From contig NZ_KL370824.1 of NCBI RefSeq assembly GCF_000701785.1, positions 46,902-110,901 of the forward strand: a stretch of 64,000 nucleotides of DNA, given 5' to 3'. How positions within the stretch are numbered: position 1 is the first letter of the stretch; each line of letters starts with the position of its first letter. This document shows, piece by piece, positions 12,201 to 21,415 of the stretch. The position numbers were made by a program, and so were the translations under genes. A model generated the notes under the pieces. That model had not been told where the DNA came from and did no database searches. It worked only from the letters and a program-made list of their open reading frames with translations. The stretch comes from Mycoplasmoides alvi ATCC 29626 (lineage in GTDB: Bacteria > Bacillota_I > Bacilli_A > Mycoplasmatales > Mycoplasmoidaceae).

Positions 12201-12610
12201 TAATTGAAAGGCAAAATCATAATCAAAATTATGTTGTTACATCAAATCACTCAAATATAGATTTAGTAAAGAAAACTAATGAATATATTTTTAATTCTGT
12301 TAAGAAAAATATTTTTAAAATTTTTGATAAATTTTTTGATATTAACATGAATGTTGTTGAAGGTAAATATGTTTTTGATTTTGTTTTATTTAGGAACGGA
12401 AGTCCAATTTTAGCAATTGATATTGATATTCCTGAATTTAATTCATTAAATTCTTTTTATGAAAATTTTGTATACAAAAATGTGTTTATGAAAAAACGAG
12501 GCTGAAATCATTTTAGAATATGAACTTCTGAATGAATTGTATCGCCAAAAAATGTTTTGATTCAACTACAAAAAAATATATCATTAATCTGTAATGAAAA
12601 ATTGAAATAA
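9209..12610 (+). CDS. Large superfamily 1 helicase with C-terminal nuclease-like domain (MG140-like)
   Basis: 1133 residues. Walker A GPPGTGKSETIL is near residue 317, motif II VIIDEASQVFLERALP near 711, motif III VAGDTKQLHPS, motif IV/V NVQGDERDIILFSLGY, and motif VI LNVAITRSKHRIELF, so both RecA-like halves of a UPF1/AAA_11-AAA_12 type SF1 helicase are complete. Between Walker A and motif II is a long helical insert (about residues 420-680). The C-terminal 140 residues contain FDFVLFRNGSPILAIDIDI and RGWNHFRIW, resembling the very-short-patch-repair/REase-like domain often fused to such helicases. The size and domain order match MG140 of M. genitalium. DNA or RNA target is unknown. The start is ATG 9209 (another ATG, out of frame, begins four bases upstream); UGA is read as Trp many times. 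Confidence 0.85.
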
Positions 12611-12622
12611 TAAAGTTTAAAT

Positions 12623-13429
12623 ATGAATATTTATACATTTTGGTTTGGTGATGAAATTAAAAAAAATGAATTAATGCAAAAATTTGATGAATTAAATCAA
12701 ATTGTTGCCCCAAATCATAAATTTATCTTAGGCCCTTCTAGTGAAGAGCATAATTATTTACTTAAAAATGTTGAATATTATAAAAAATGTTTGGTTGAAA
12801 AAAAATATGTTCGTATGGCTGATGTTTATCGAATTTGAAAATTGTTAAAAAACACTGGTATGTATATGGATGCTTTAATTGGTGTTAATAAAGCAAAAAT
12901 TAAGCAATATTTAAATGCAATTGAATCAAAAAAAAAATCTTTTATTCTTAGAGAAGATAAGTATTATGTTAATCCTTGTGTTTTTTATATAGCTGATGAA
13001 AAATCACAAAAAATTACTGAGGATTTATGAAATCGATATATAAAGTATAAAGATATTAAAAATATCAATAACATAGAAGTTGGTCCATTACAATTTACAC
13101 AAAGTTTTAAAAATTTAGATTTATTTATTTTTAATTATGATTTTTGTGAAAATGAATTATTTCAATTTTTGCCATTAACATTTATTGACAAAAATAATTT
13201 AGAAAATGTTTTTTATTATTCTTTTCAAGGAAGTTGAAAAAAAAATAAAAAAAAGAATGAAAAAACATGATTAAAAGCATTTAAAAATTATTATAAGCAC
13301 AAACATAAATCCTTTTTAGTTGGTTTATATGGTTATTTGTTTTGAAAAAATAGATTTATACTTAAATTATTATCTTTTTTTTATAGTTATTCCTTATTTC
13401 AAAAAATAAAATCACTAGAAGTAAAATAA
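12623..13429 (+). CDS. GT32-like (DXD sugar-binding) glycosyltransferase with eroded DXD
   Basis: 268 residues. The N-terminus IYTFWFGD and the block RMADVYRIWKLLKNTGMYMDALIG (residues about 64-87) match the Gly_transf_sug family pattern (IHyIWfG, then D.~R...L...GG.Y.D.D), seen in OCH1-like and capsular transferases. The usual GG before YxD is TGM here and the DXD motif reads DAL, so the metal-binding motif is not canonical. The C-terminus has basic and hydrophobic segments that could lie against the membrane. It follows the helicase by 12 bases. With 6473, 7399 and glf it suggests surface glycan synthesis. Activity is uncertain because of the altered motif. Confidence 0.6.
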
Positions 13430-13970
13430 ATTTATTATTTTTAACTTGATTTAACTTCATTTATTTAAATAAATCTCTTGTAAAATAAAGGAAACAATTT
13501 ATCACAAATACTAATAGAAACCATAAATTTCATACATATTCATTTAATTCCGTTAAGTGGTTTATATTTTCTTAAAAAAGTTTTAATTTCTTTTAGTGTT
13601 GCATAGTTAATATAATTTTTTTTGCTTTTTTTAATTAAATTTCTAAAACCTTTATTTCTAATAGCCAAATGAATTTGAGTTCATATTCAGAATTCTCTAG
13701 CTATTGTATTTAAATTTATATTTCAATTAGGGTTTGTTTCAAATCAAGTATTATTCTATTACTTTCTTGATGTTATTATTTATAAATTTCTATTAAAATG
13801 CACTTTTGTTATATAAATTTTTGTGTAATGACTTTAATTTGATTTTATTTTGAATATATTAAGATCATACGTTTCTATTAAAATTTATATTAGATTTTTT
13901 ATATTTTATTAACTTTCTTATATAATAACTAAACTTTATACAATATAAATTTAAAGATAAATTATTACTT
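13430..13970. other. 541-bp gap holding a gene remnant and AT-rich leader
   Basis: This gap contains the minus-strand remnant described separately (13465-13755). The rest is AT-rich, with the 13-base word TTTCTATTAAAAT at 13787-13799 and again at 13872-13884. A TATAAT box at 13921-13926 is a plausible -10 element for the gene at 13971; no good -35 is visible. No RNA gene was recognised. Confidence 0.5.
13465..13755 (-). pseudogene. Truncated glycosyltransferase-like remnant (C-terminal part)
   Basis: A minus-strand frame of 96 codons runs from just after an in-frame TAG (13756-13758) to TAA at 13465-13467, with no ATG near its upstream end. Its composition is protein-like: five UGA tryptophans in natural positions and segments such as REFWIWTQIHLAIRNKGFR, NYATLKEIKTFLRKYKPL and ICDKLFPLFYK. 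The basic, hydrophobic ending resembles the C-termini of the glycosyltransferases in this region. I read it as the 3' end of a decayed gene. The exact family is not proven. Confidence 0.45.
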
Positions 13971-14828
13971 ATGAAACAAATTTTAATATCATGCAAAAAT
14001 GCCCAAAAAGAATCTTTAGAAATTTTTAACAATTCTAAAAAAATTGGGGATTTTTTTAGCGATGATCGTTTTTATACTTTGACTAATTGTCAAATTGATG
14101 AAGGTTTAATTAAGTATTCAACAATTTTGTATATAATGACTATTTTTTTATTTCGTTCATATAATTTTAAGCATTCAACATCAATTGTTAAGGGAAAACC
14201 TAAATGAGTTACATTAATCGATGTTTTTTGTTGATTATGTTTAGCTATTTTTATTTTTACTTTAATTACAGGAATTGCACAACCAATTATAGAAGGTATT
14301 ACTGGTGCAATTAAGGGTAATTTTGATGGATTTATTAATTCATTTAAAGCTGCTTTTGGGAATCCAATAACAATTACTTTATTCATTGTGTCAGCAGTTG
14401 CTTTTATTATTTCCATGAGTTATATTTACGTTATGAGAAAGATTGTTGCTGTAAATAAGAAACTAACACTTAAAGATTTTGTAATTCAAAAATTAAGTTT
14501 TGTTAATCGCTTTGAAAACATGTTAAGAATTAGTGATAATTTAAAAAAAGCTAACAAAAAAATAAAAAAAATTAATAAAAAAATTTCTAAAAATGGTTTA
14601 AAAATAAAACCAGATATTTTTTATTTAATTGACAATGTTGAATCATTATCCTTGACAGATCGTTGATTAGTTTTTCAAATATCTAATATTATGTACAACT
14701 TATTTCCAGATTCTGGAATTTTGCTTAAATTAAATAATCTTGAGGATATAGATGTAGAAAAATTAAAAACAATTTGTAATTCTGATTTTAAACATATTAA
14801 AATTACTCAAATTGACAATTTTATTTAA
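13971..14828 (+). CDS. Membrane protein of unknown function (MG135-like by position)
   Basis: 285 residues with two or three membrane segments: a weaker one near residues 50-63, WVTLIDVFCWLCLAIFIFTLI (about 79-100) and ITITLFIVSAVAFIISMSYIYV (about 134-156). A basic coiled stretch rich in Lys (KKANKKIKKINKKISKN) and a mixed C-terminal domain follow. Two UGA codons fall inside hydrophobic stretches and one near the C-terminal domain. It lies directly upstream of lysS, the position of MG135 in M. genitalium as I recall it. No catalytic motif is visible, so no function is assigned. Confidence 0.6.
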
Positions 14829-14882
14829 TTGTTTTAAATTTGTTGTTTTAATATTGAATTAACTTACTAAATATCTAAAAAT

Positions 14883-16358
14883 ATGAAAGAAAAATTATCA
14901 GATCAAGAAAAAATTCGTTTATCAAAGTTAAATGAATTGCAAAAAAATAATTGTAACCCTTATGAAATTACAAAAGTTGAAAGAACTCATGATTCTAAGA
15001 CTTTTAAGGAGCAATATTCTCAATTTTCGAAAGTTGATTTAGAATCAAGCAAGGACACCATTGTTTTGGCCGGGCGCGTTGTAGGTATTCGACATACTTT
15101 TATTCTAATTCAAGATTTTTTTGGAAAAATTCAACTTTATATTAATAAAAAAGATCATTTTAATTTATTTGAGTATTTTGATAAATACTTGGATTTAGGT
15201 GATATTGTTTATGCAATTGGTCATCCTATGAAAACGAATACTAATGAATTAACACTGAATTTAATAGAGTTAAAAATTATTAGTAAATCATTAAAGACTC
15301 CACCTGAAAAATTTCATGGTTTAACCAATGAAGAAGATCGGGCACGTAAAAGATATCTTGATTTACTTTATAATTCTAAATCAATGGAAACTTTTTTAAC
15401 TCGATCAAAAATTATTCGTTTAATGCGAGAATATTTAGATAGTATTGGTTTTTTTGAAGTTGAAACACCAGTTTTACAAGCTACATTAGGTGGTGCTAAT
15501 GCTCGACCATTTGTAACACATCATAATACATTAAAAAAAGATTTTTATTTGCGCATTGCAACTGAAATTCCTTTAAAAAAATTAATTGTGGGTGGATTTG
15601 AAAAAATTTATGAAATAGGAAGAATTTTTCGAAATGAAGGCATGGATTCAACTCATAATCCTGAGTTTACTTCAATGGAATTGTATTTAGCTTATGGTGA
15701 CATGATTTCTGTGTTAAACATTACAGAAAATGTTATTCGTTTTATTGCTAATAAATTAAATCGCCTTCATATAAAAATTAATGATCAAACTATTGATTTA
15801 TCTAAACCATTTAAAAGAGTAAAAATGGTTGATTTGATTAAAGAGTACACAGGAATTGATTTCAGTAAAATACATAGTGATGAAGAAGCAATTGCCATTG
15901 CAAATAAATATTCTATCAATTTTGAAAAGCATCAAGCAACTTATGGTCATATTGTTAGTTTATTTTTTGAAAAATTTTGTGAAGACAAATTGATTGAGCC
16001 AACATTTGTTATTGGTCATCCTGTTGATGTGTCACCATTAGCTAAATTGGATTATTCAGACAAACGTTTTACAGAGCGATTTGAATTGTTTATTTTTGGC
16101 AAAGAATTTGCAAATGCATACAGTGAATTGAATGATCCAATTGATCAAAAACAAAGATTTGAAAATCAAATTATAGAACGTGATAAAGGAAATCATGAGG
16201 CTATTGATGTTGATTATGAATTTTTAGAAGCTTTAGAATATGCATTACCTCCAACTGGAGGTTTAGGCATTGGGATTGATCGCTTAGTAATGTTGTTAAC
16301 TGAAAGTTCATCAATTCGTGATGTTTTATTATTTCCACACATGCGTGATTCTAAATAA
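14883..16358 (+). CDS. lysS: Lysyl-tRNA synthetase (class II)
   Basis: 491 residues, complete. Charges tRNA-Lys in the cytoplasm. The N-terminal OB-fold anticodon-binding domain covers about residues 50-140 (IVLAGRVVGIRHTFILIQD). Class II motif 1 is at FFEVETPVLQATLGGANARP, motif 2 at IFRNEGMDSTHNPEFTSMEL and motif 3 at PPTGGLGIGIDRLVMLL. No in-frame UGA occurs, unlike most neighbours. ATG at 14883; no T-box or strong Shine-Dalgarno is visible upstream. It is followed after 5 bases by the AsnA-like gene and then glf. MG136. Confidence 0.97.
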   Translation: MKEKLSDQEKIRLSKLNELQKNNCNPYEITKVERTHDSKTFKEQYSQFSKVDLESSKDTIVLAGRVVGIRHTFILIQDFFGKIQLYINKKDHFNLFEYFDKYLDLGDIVYAIGHPMKTNTNELTLNLIELKIISKSLKTPPEKFHGLTNEEDRARKRYLDLLYNSKSMETFLTRSKIIRLMREYLDSIGFFEVETPVLQATLGGANARPFVTHHNTLKKDFYLRIATEIPLKKLIVGGFEKIYEIGRIFRNEGMDSTHNPEFTSMELYLAYGDMISVLNITENVIRFIANKLNRLHIKINDQTIDLSKPFKRVKMVDLIKEYTGIDFSKIHSDEEAIAIANKYSINFEKHQATYGHIVSLFFEKFCEDKLIEPTFVIGHPVDVSPLAKLDYSDKRFTERFELFIFGKEFANAYSELNDPIDQKQRFENQIIERDKGNHEAIDVDYEFLEALEYALPPTGGLGIGIDRLVMLLTESSSIRDVLLFPHMRDSK

Positions 16359-16363
16359 AAATC

Positions 16364-17344
16364 ATGCCTATTTTTAATAATGAATATTTTCCAAAATATA
16401 ATCGAGAACAAACTAACTATTTTACAGGAACTTTTATTAATCTTCTTTTCAATGAATTAATTTTACAATACAATTTGTTACCAGCCATTGCTCCAATTTT
16501 TACTAATAGTAAACATAATTTAATAGTTAATGATAATTTTAGAACAATTGATTTTGATAACTTAAATTCTGGTGATATTTTTAAAGCAATTGATTTTGTT
16601 GATAAATGATTATATCTTTATTTAAGACAATCGAATATTAAATTAAATTCAGGTATTATTTCACTAAATAATCAAATTAATCGGGATGCAGATATTAGCA
16701 ATGGTATAGATTTAATTAGTACACCATATATTAGTTTTTCAGTTGCAATATCAAAAGTTAACTATTGTGAAGAATTAATTTTAAATGAAGCTGTAAAGAT
16801 TAAAAATATTATTAATTGTGTTATATCTAAACTTCTTTTTAATAATCTTTCAATAAAACACCGTCTTTTAAATTTTAAATGTTTCAAGGCAATAGATATT
16901 TTTAAAGGATCTAAAAAAATAAATTTGAAAGAAATTCTTATTAAGAATGCATCCAATAATCCTATATTAATTTTAGATTTTATAAAAAATACAAAATTTC
17001 AAAACTTTTTATCGTTTGCAAACAATAATTTTTTACATAATCAAGTTAATGCAGTATTTTTTCAGTTTTTAAGTAATAAAAATTTGCCATTAAATTTTTT
17101 TCATATTGCATTACATCCTACAAATGAAGATTTAATTGAAACAGAAATGATACAAAATTCATTGTATGATGAACAGTTGTTTAAAGTTTGAAAAAATGTT
17201 GAATGATCATATGTTGTTCATATTAATTTAGCTAATATTTTAGTTTGACTTTTAGATAAAGAACATGCTTCAGAAATTTTTGCTGGTCCATATGGAGATG
17301 ATTTTTATGAAAAAACTTTAAAACATAAAAAGGATATACTATAA
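16364..17344 (+). CDS. Divergent asparagine synthetase A (AsnA)-like protein
   Basis: 326 residues. Aligned by eye to E. coli AsnA it keeps the overall course: FTGTFINLLFNELILQYNLL and APIFTN near the N-terminus, NLIVNDN where AsnA has DNLSG, FVDKWLYLYLRQ where AsnA has SLAKWKRQTL, NRDADISN where AsnA has RPDEDRLS, and a C-terminal VVHINLANILVWLLDKEHA matching the motif 3 helix before HIGQVQ. Key AsnA residues are changed, however: the YVDQWDWE block is replaced by TPYISFSVAIS, and the GGGIGQSRL arginine is lost. AsnA shares the class II synthetase fold, so either an inactive AsnA relative or another member of this fold is possible. It sits between lysS and glf; glf starts two bases after its stop. 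Confidence 0.5.
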
Positions 17345-17345
17345 A

Positions 17346-18506
17346 ATGAAAAAAGTTATTATTATTGGTGCTGGAATTTCTGGTTGCTCTTTGGCTAATT
17401 TGTTAGCAAATAATTCTTATCAAGTTGATATTTATGAAAAACAAAATCATTTAGGTGGACATTGTTATGACCTTTTATCAAAAGATAAAATTATGTATCA
17501 TAAATATGGACCCCACATCTTTCATACTGAGCATGATGAGGTAATTAAATTTATTACTCAGTTTGCTAAATTTAATGGATATATTAATAAAGTTCAAGTT
17601 AAATTACCCAACAAAATTACCACAAGATTGCCATTTAATTTTAGTGAAATTAAAAAAATGGATTTAAAAAATGGTAATGAAATTGTTGCATATTTAAAAG
17701 AAAAATTTCCAAATAAACCTAAAATATCAATTTTAGAATTACGAAAGTTTAGAGATTATAAACCACTTAATAAAATTGTTGATTGAGTTTATGACAATGT
17801 TTATGCACCATACACAGCAAAAATGTGAGGCATTGATATTAAAGATATTGATGAAAGTGTAATTGCACGTGTCGGAATTACTTTGAGCGAAAATGAAAGT
17901 TATTTTCCTACAGCTAAAATTCAAGGCTTACCAATTGGTGGTTACACAAAAATGATGTATAAAATGATTGATCATCCAAATATTAATTTGCATTTAAATG
18001 TTAATGCATTTGATTATTTAAAAATTGCTAAAAATCAAATTTATTGGAATAAATCAATTTGCAATGATTTAATTGTTTATTGTGGTCCCATTGAAGCATT
18101 ATTAGATTATAAATATGGCGTTTTACCTTATCGTAGTTTGGAATTTAAATTCCAAACTTTTAATACAAAAAGAAAGCAAAAATTTCCAATTATAAATTTG
18201 CCCAAAGATAAAGCAAAAACAAGAACAGTTGAATATAAACAAATGACTAAACAAAAATGTGAAAAAACTATTATTTCAACAGAATATCCTGGAGCCTTTG
18301 ATATTAATGGTAAAAAATGAAATTTGCCATATTACCCTATAAACAATAAAAAAAATAATGAACTTTATAATAAATATTATAATGAATTAAAAAAAATTAA
18401 AAATTTATATTTATTAGGTCGTTTAGCTGAATATAAATATCTAGATATGGATACATCTATTTTAAGTGCAATAAACATGTCAAAAAAAATTAACAAAATG
18501 TTATAA
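17346..18506 (+). CDS. glf: UDP-galactopyranose mutase
   Basis: 386 residues, flavoprotein. Interconverts UDP-galactopyranose and UDP-galactofuranose, the donor for galactofuranose-containing glycans. Motifs: FAD-binding IIIGAGISGCSLA at the N-terminus, EKQNHLGGHCYD, YHKYGPHIFHT, VYAPYTAKMWGID (with UGA as Trp) and the C-terminal LGRLAEYKYLDMD that closes over FAD. Coupled to the upstream gene (TAAAATG). Matches MG137. The nearby glycosyltransferases and flippase are likely users of the product, which is an inference. Confidence 0.95.
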
Positions 18507-18543
18507 TCTTTTAAGCATTTTTTGCTTAATTTAAAAGTTAACT

Positions 18544-18560
18544 TGCAAATATTATTTGCA
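18544..18560 (+). promoter_or_regulatory. Hairpin in rpsF leader
   Basis: TGCAAAT (18544-18550) pairs with ATTTGCA (18554-18560) around a 3-base loop, followed by CACACCC and AAGGAACT before the rpsF ATG at 18582. Some rpsF leaders carry an S6:S18-binding hairpin, but the characteristic CCG bulge is not evident here, so only a stem-loop is claimed. Confidence 0.3.
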
Positions 18561-18581
18561 CACCCATAAGGAACTTATAAA

Positions 18582-20009
18582 ATGATATCTAAATATGAAA
18601 TTATGGTCATAGTTAGTGGTAAATTGGATACTGCTAAGTCAGACAAAATAGTTGAAGATTTAAACAAAAATATTGAAAGTCAAAATCTTAATGTTAAATT
18701 TTTAGGAACAAAGGAATTAGCTTATCCTATTAATAATGAAACTTTAGGACATTATTATCAAATTAATTTTGATGGTGAGGGTAATTCTTTTGTTGATTGA
18801 AGACGTTTGGTTCTTATTAATAAATTTGTTCTTAGACATTTAATAATCAATTTATCTAAAGATTATGGTTGACGCGCTTCCAATAATGAAAAGAAACTAA
18901 AGATTTCAGCTATTCAAAAAGCTAAATATGATGAAATTATTAATAATCCAGATTACATTCATCCTAAGCAAAATCATCAAGTTGTTTTTAAAAAGAAAAA
19001 GCGTGATGAATGAACTTTAATTCGCAGAGTTGGTGCTAATGGATTGGAAGATATAACCATTAAGAATCCTAAACATAGAAAAAATAAATATTCTGAATTA
19101 CCTGAATATAGAATAAATTCAAAAAAACAAATTAAAAATGAAGAAAATTTAAATTCTTTAAATGAAAAAAATGTTTCTAGTAACGAAAATATTGAAGTTA
19201 TTGATAATAATAAAGTTATTTTAGAAAATGATTTAAAAATAACTAAAATTCAAGAAAAATCTTTTGAGAAAACCAAAGTTTTAGTTGAAGAAAATAACCA
19301 ACTTATTAATTCTATTGGTGATGAAAAAACAACAATTATTGCAAAGGAACAAGAAGGTACTTTAGTTAAGGAAACTACAAATGCTTCTAATGGTTTATTT
19401 CCACAAGATACTTATGAAGATGAAAATACTTTAGTTTCTGAGATTACTGAAACTAAAAACAATCCTGTTGAAATAATTGTTGAAGAAAGAACAACTAAAA
19501 ATTTATTTAATGATGATTATCATAAAGATGAAAATGATAAAAAGAGTAAAATTAAACACAATAATGTGAGACGCAAAGAAAAAATAGTTTCTTCTGATGT
19601 TAAAGAAGATTTTGATGATTATTTTGAAAATGATGAAAATAGTCAAAAAATGACTGAAAAGTCTTCTTTAAGAAAATCAAAAATTAAAAATGTTATTGAT
19701 AGTGATATTGATAAGAAAAACAATCAGGCACACAACCACAAACCACACCGTCATATTATTGAACATTTTAAGGATAAAGAATTGTTGGAATTAAAAAAGA
19801 ATAAAAAAACTACAACAAAACCTAAAACTTCTATTAAAAAAACAATTAATCCTACTAAACCCAAAAAAGAAGTAACTAGCAAACAAATTATTGAAAATGA
19901 TGGTACAAATGTTAAAAAGGTTAATTTAAAACCAGTATCTTCGAAATCAAAATCTACAAAAACAGTTAGTAATTCAAAAAAAACTATTAATAAAAAAGGT
20001 AATAAATAA
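18582..20009 (+). CDS. rpsF: Ribosomal protein S6 with giant C-terminal extension
   Basis: 475 residues, against roughly 95-100 for bacterial S6 and a little over 200 in M. genitalium as I recall. The first ~100 residues are S6 (YEIMVIVSGKLD, LAYPINNETLGHYYQINFDG, then the RRLVLINKFVLRHLI helix). There is a further mixed segment to about 170 (KRDEWTLIRRVGANGLEDI). The remaining ~300 residues are low complexity: first acidic and Asn/Glu-rich, then Lys/Thr-rich (KKNKKTTTKPKTSIKKT) to the stop. The frame is open throughout, crossing UGA at 18798, 18870 and 19011. First gene of rpsF-ssb-rpsR-rplI-dnaB, with ssb starting 3 bases after its stop. Confidence 0.9.
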
Positions 20010-20012
20010 TTA

Positions 20013-20525
20013 ATGAATCGAGTAGTTCTAGCTGGTTATTTAGCAGATGATCCAAAAATTTTAAATTCTTCAAATAGTAATTTTATTGGGGCAAGAATTG
20101 TTATTGCGATTAAAGATTCTAAAGATTTTAATGATAATACCCATTTCATTAATTGTGTTACATGGAATAATGTTGCTAGTTATGTGCAGAGAAATTTAAA
20201 ACGTGGTGATTTTGTTGTTGCTGATGGTCGAGTGCAAGTAAGTAAATTCATTAATAAAGAAGGTAAAAAAATTTCCCAAATTCAAATTGTTGTTGATTCA
20301 ATTAATTCACCAGGAACGCGTAGAAATAGCAGTGGAATAACACAAGAATTCTCCACAAAGGAACTTACAAATATTGATAATGCTTTTCCTGATACTGCCG
20401 ATATTGACATTAACTTAGATGATGCCTTCAGTTTAAATGAAATTAATGATTTAAATAATAAGTTAAATGATGATAAGAATGATTCAGATAAAGACATACC
20501 GTGATCAGATGATCTAGAAAATTAG
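20013..20525 (+). CDS. ssb: Single-stranded DNA-binding protein
   Basis: 170 residues. The N-terminal OB fold is clear ([49 protein letters not shown]). A flexible, Asp/Asn-rich linker follows, and the protein ends in DIPWSDDLEN, an acidic protein-interaction tail visible only when UGA at 20502-20504 is read as Trp. Binds ssDNA at the fork and recruits partners. Located between rpsF and rpsR as in M. genitalium (MG091) and most Firmicutes. Confidence 0.95.
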
Positions 20526-20536
20526 GAGTTAAAAAC

Positions 20537-20938
20537 ATGAGTGATAATTTAAACATTAAGCAACCAGCAAATAATATTTCTGAGCAAGATGCTGAAAAAG
20601 TTCAACTAAACAATGAAAATAAAGATAAAAATTCATTAGGTAGTTATACAAAAAGAAATTTTAGGCCTAAAGACATTAATACAACAGGAACTCAAGCAAA
20701 CGCAGGATTTCGTAAAAAATTTTATCGCCCTAGAGGTCGAAAGATTTGTCATTTTTGCGCAAGTGGTGTTTTAAAAATTGATTATAAAGACAAAGAATTG
20801 TTAGAAAAATATATCAATTCATATGCTAAAATTCTTTCTCGACGTCAAATTGGTACTTGTGCATTGCATCAACGACATTTATCAAATGCAATTAAACGAG
20901 CGCGTATTATTGCATTATTACCTTTTGTTCGTGATTAA
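20537..20938 (+). CDS. rpsR: Ribosomal protein S18 with N-terminal extension
   Basis: 133 residues. The S18 core is the last ~70 residues ([46 protein letters not shown]). The first ~60 residues are a hydrophilic extension not found in typical 75-80-residue S18. AGGAG at 20525-20529 gives a clear ribosome-binding site. S18 pairs with S6 on the 30S platform, and both partners are extended here. Confidence 0.95.
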   Translation: MSDNLNIKQPANNISEQDAEKVQLNNENKDKNSLGSYTKRNFRPKDINTTGTQANAGFRKKFYRPRGRKICHFCASGVLKIDYKDKELLEKYINSYAKILSRRQIGTCALHQRHLSNAIKRARIIALLPFVRD

Positions 20939-20966
20939 GATTAAAATATAAAGAAAGAGAGGAAAT

Positions 20967-21413
20967 ATGTTTATGAAAGTAATTTTATTACATGACGTTC
21001 CTAAGTTAGGCAAAGCTAATTCAATTGTTGATGCTAAAGATGGTTATGCAAAAAATTACTTGTTTAAAAATAAACTTGCTGTTCCTCTAACTGAAAGCAA
21101 TCAAAAAACATTAGAAAACCACTTAAAAAGAGTTGCTCAAGAACATGATACTGCTTTAGTTCAAGCTAATCTTTTAAAAAAACAAATTGAACAGGTTGAA
21201 TTAAAGTTTAGTTTGACTAAAAATAAAAATGATAAAATTTTTGGTTCAATATCTAAAAAACAGATTATAGATGCTTTAATAACTAATAATATTGATTGTA
21301 GTTCTATTTATTTGCCTGAAAATTTAAAATTAACAGTTGGTAATCATCAAATCAAAATAAAAATTTTTGAAAAAATTTATGCATTACTTAAAATTTATGT
21401 TGAGGTAATTTAG
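20967..21413 (+). CDS. rplI: Ribosomal protein L9
   Basis: 148 residues, usual length. The N-terminal L9 signature is VILLHDVPKLGKANSIVDAKDGYAKNYLF, compressed around the conserved GY.RNYL-type motif. A long connecting helix and the C-terminal domain follow. The start at 20967 is favoured because AGAGAGG at about 20956-20962 is well spaced from it; a second in-frame ATG at 20973 is possible. Confidence 0.93.
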   Translation: MFMKVILLHDVPKLGKANSIVDAKDGYAKNYLFKNKLAVPLTESNQKTLENHLKRVAQEHDTALVQANLLKKQIEQVELKFSLTKNKNDKIFGSISKKQIIDALITNNIDCSSIYLPENLKLTVGNHQIKIKIFEKIYALLKIYVEVI

Positions 21414-21415
21414 AA

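Noticed and set aside
9209..13429. Helicase-nuclease as part of an antiphage defence island
   Set aside because: Neighbours are glycan and translation genes, and size and order match core gene MG140; no second defence component.
13787..13884. CRISPR-like short repeats (TTTCTATTAAAAT)
   Set aside because: Only two copies, low complexity, irregular spacing, no cas genes.
18511..18532. Hairpin TTAAGC/GCTTAA after glf as a strong terminator
   Set aside because: Only six pairs and no continuous U tract; at best a weak terminator.
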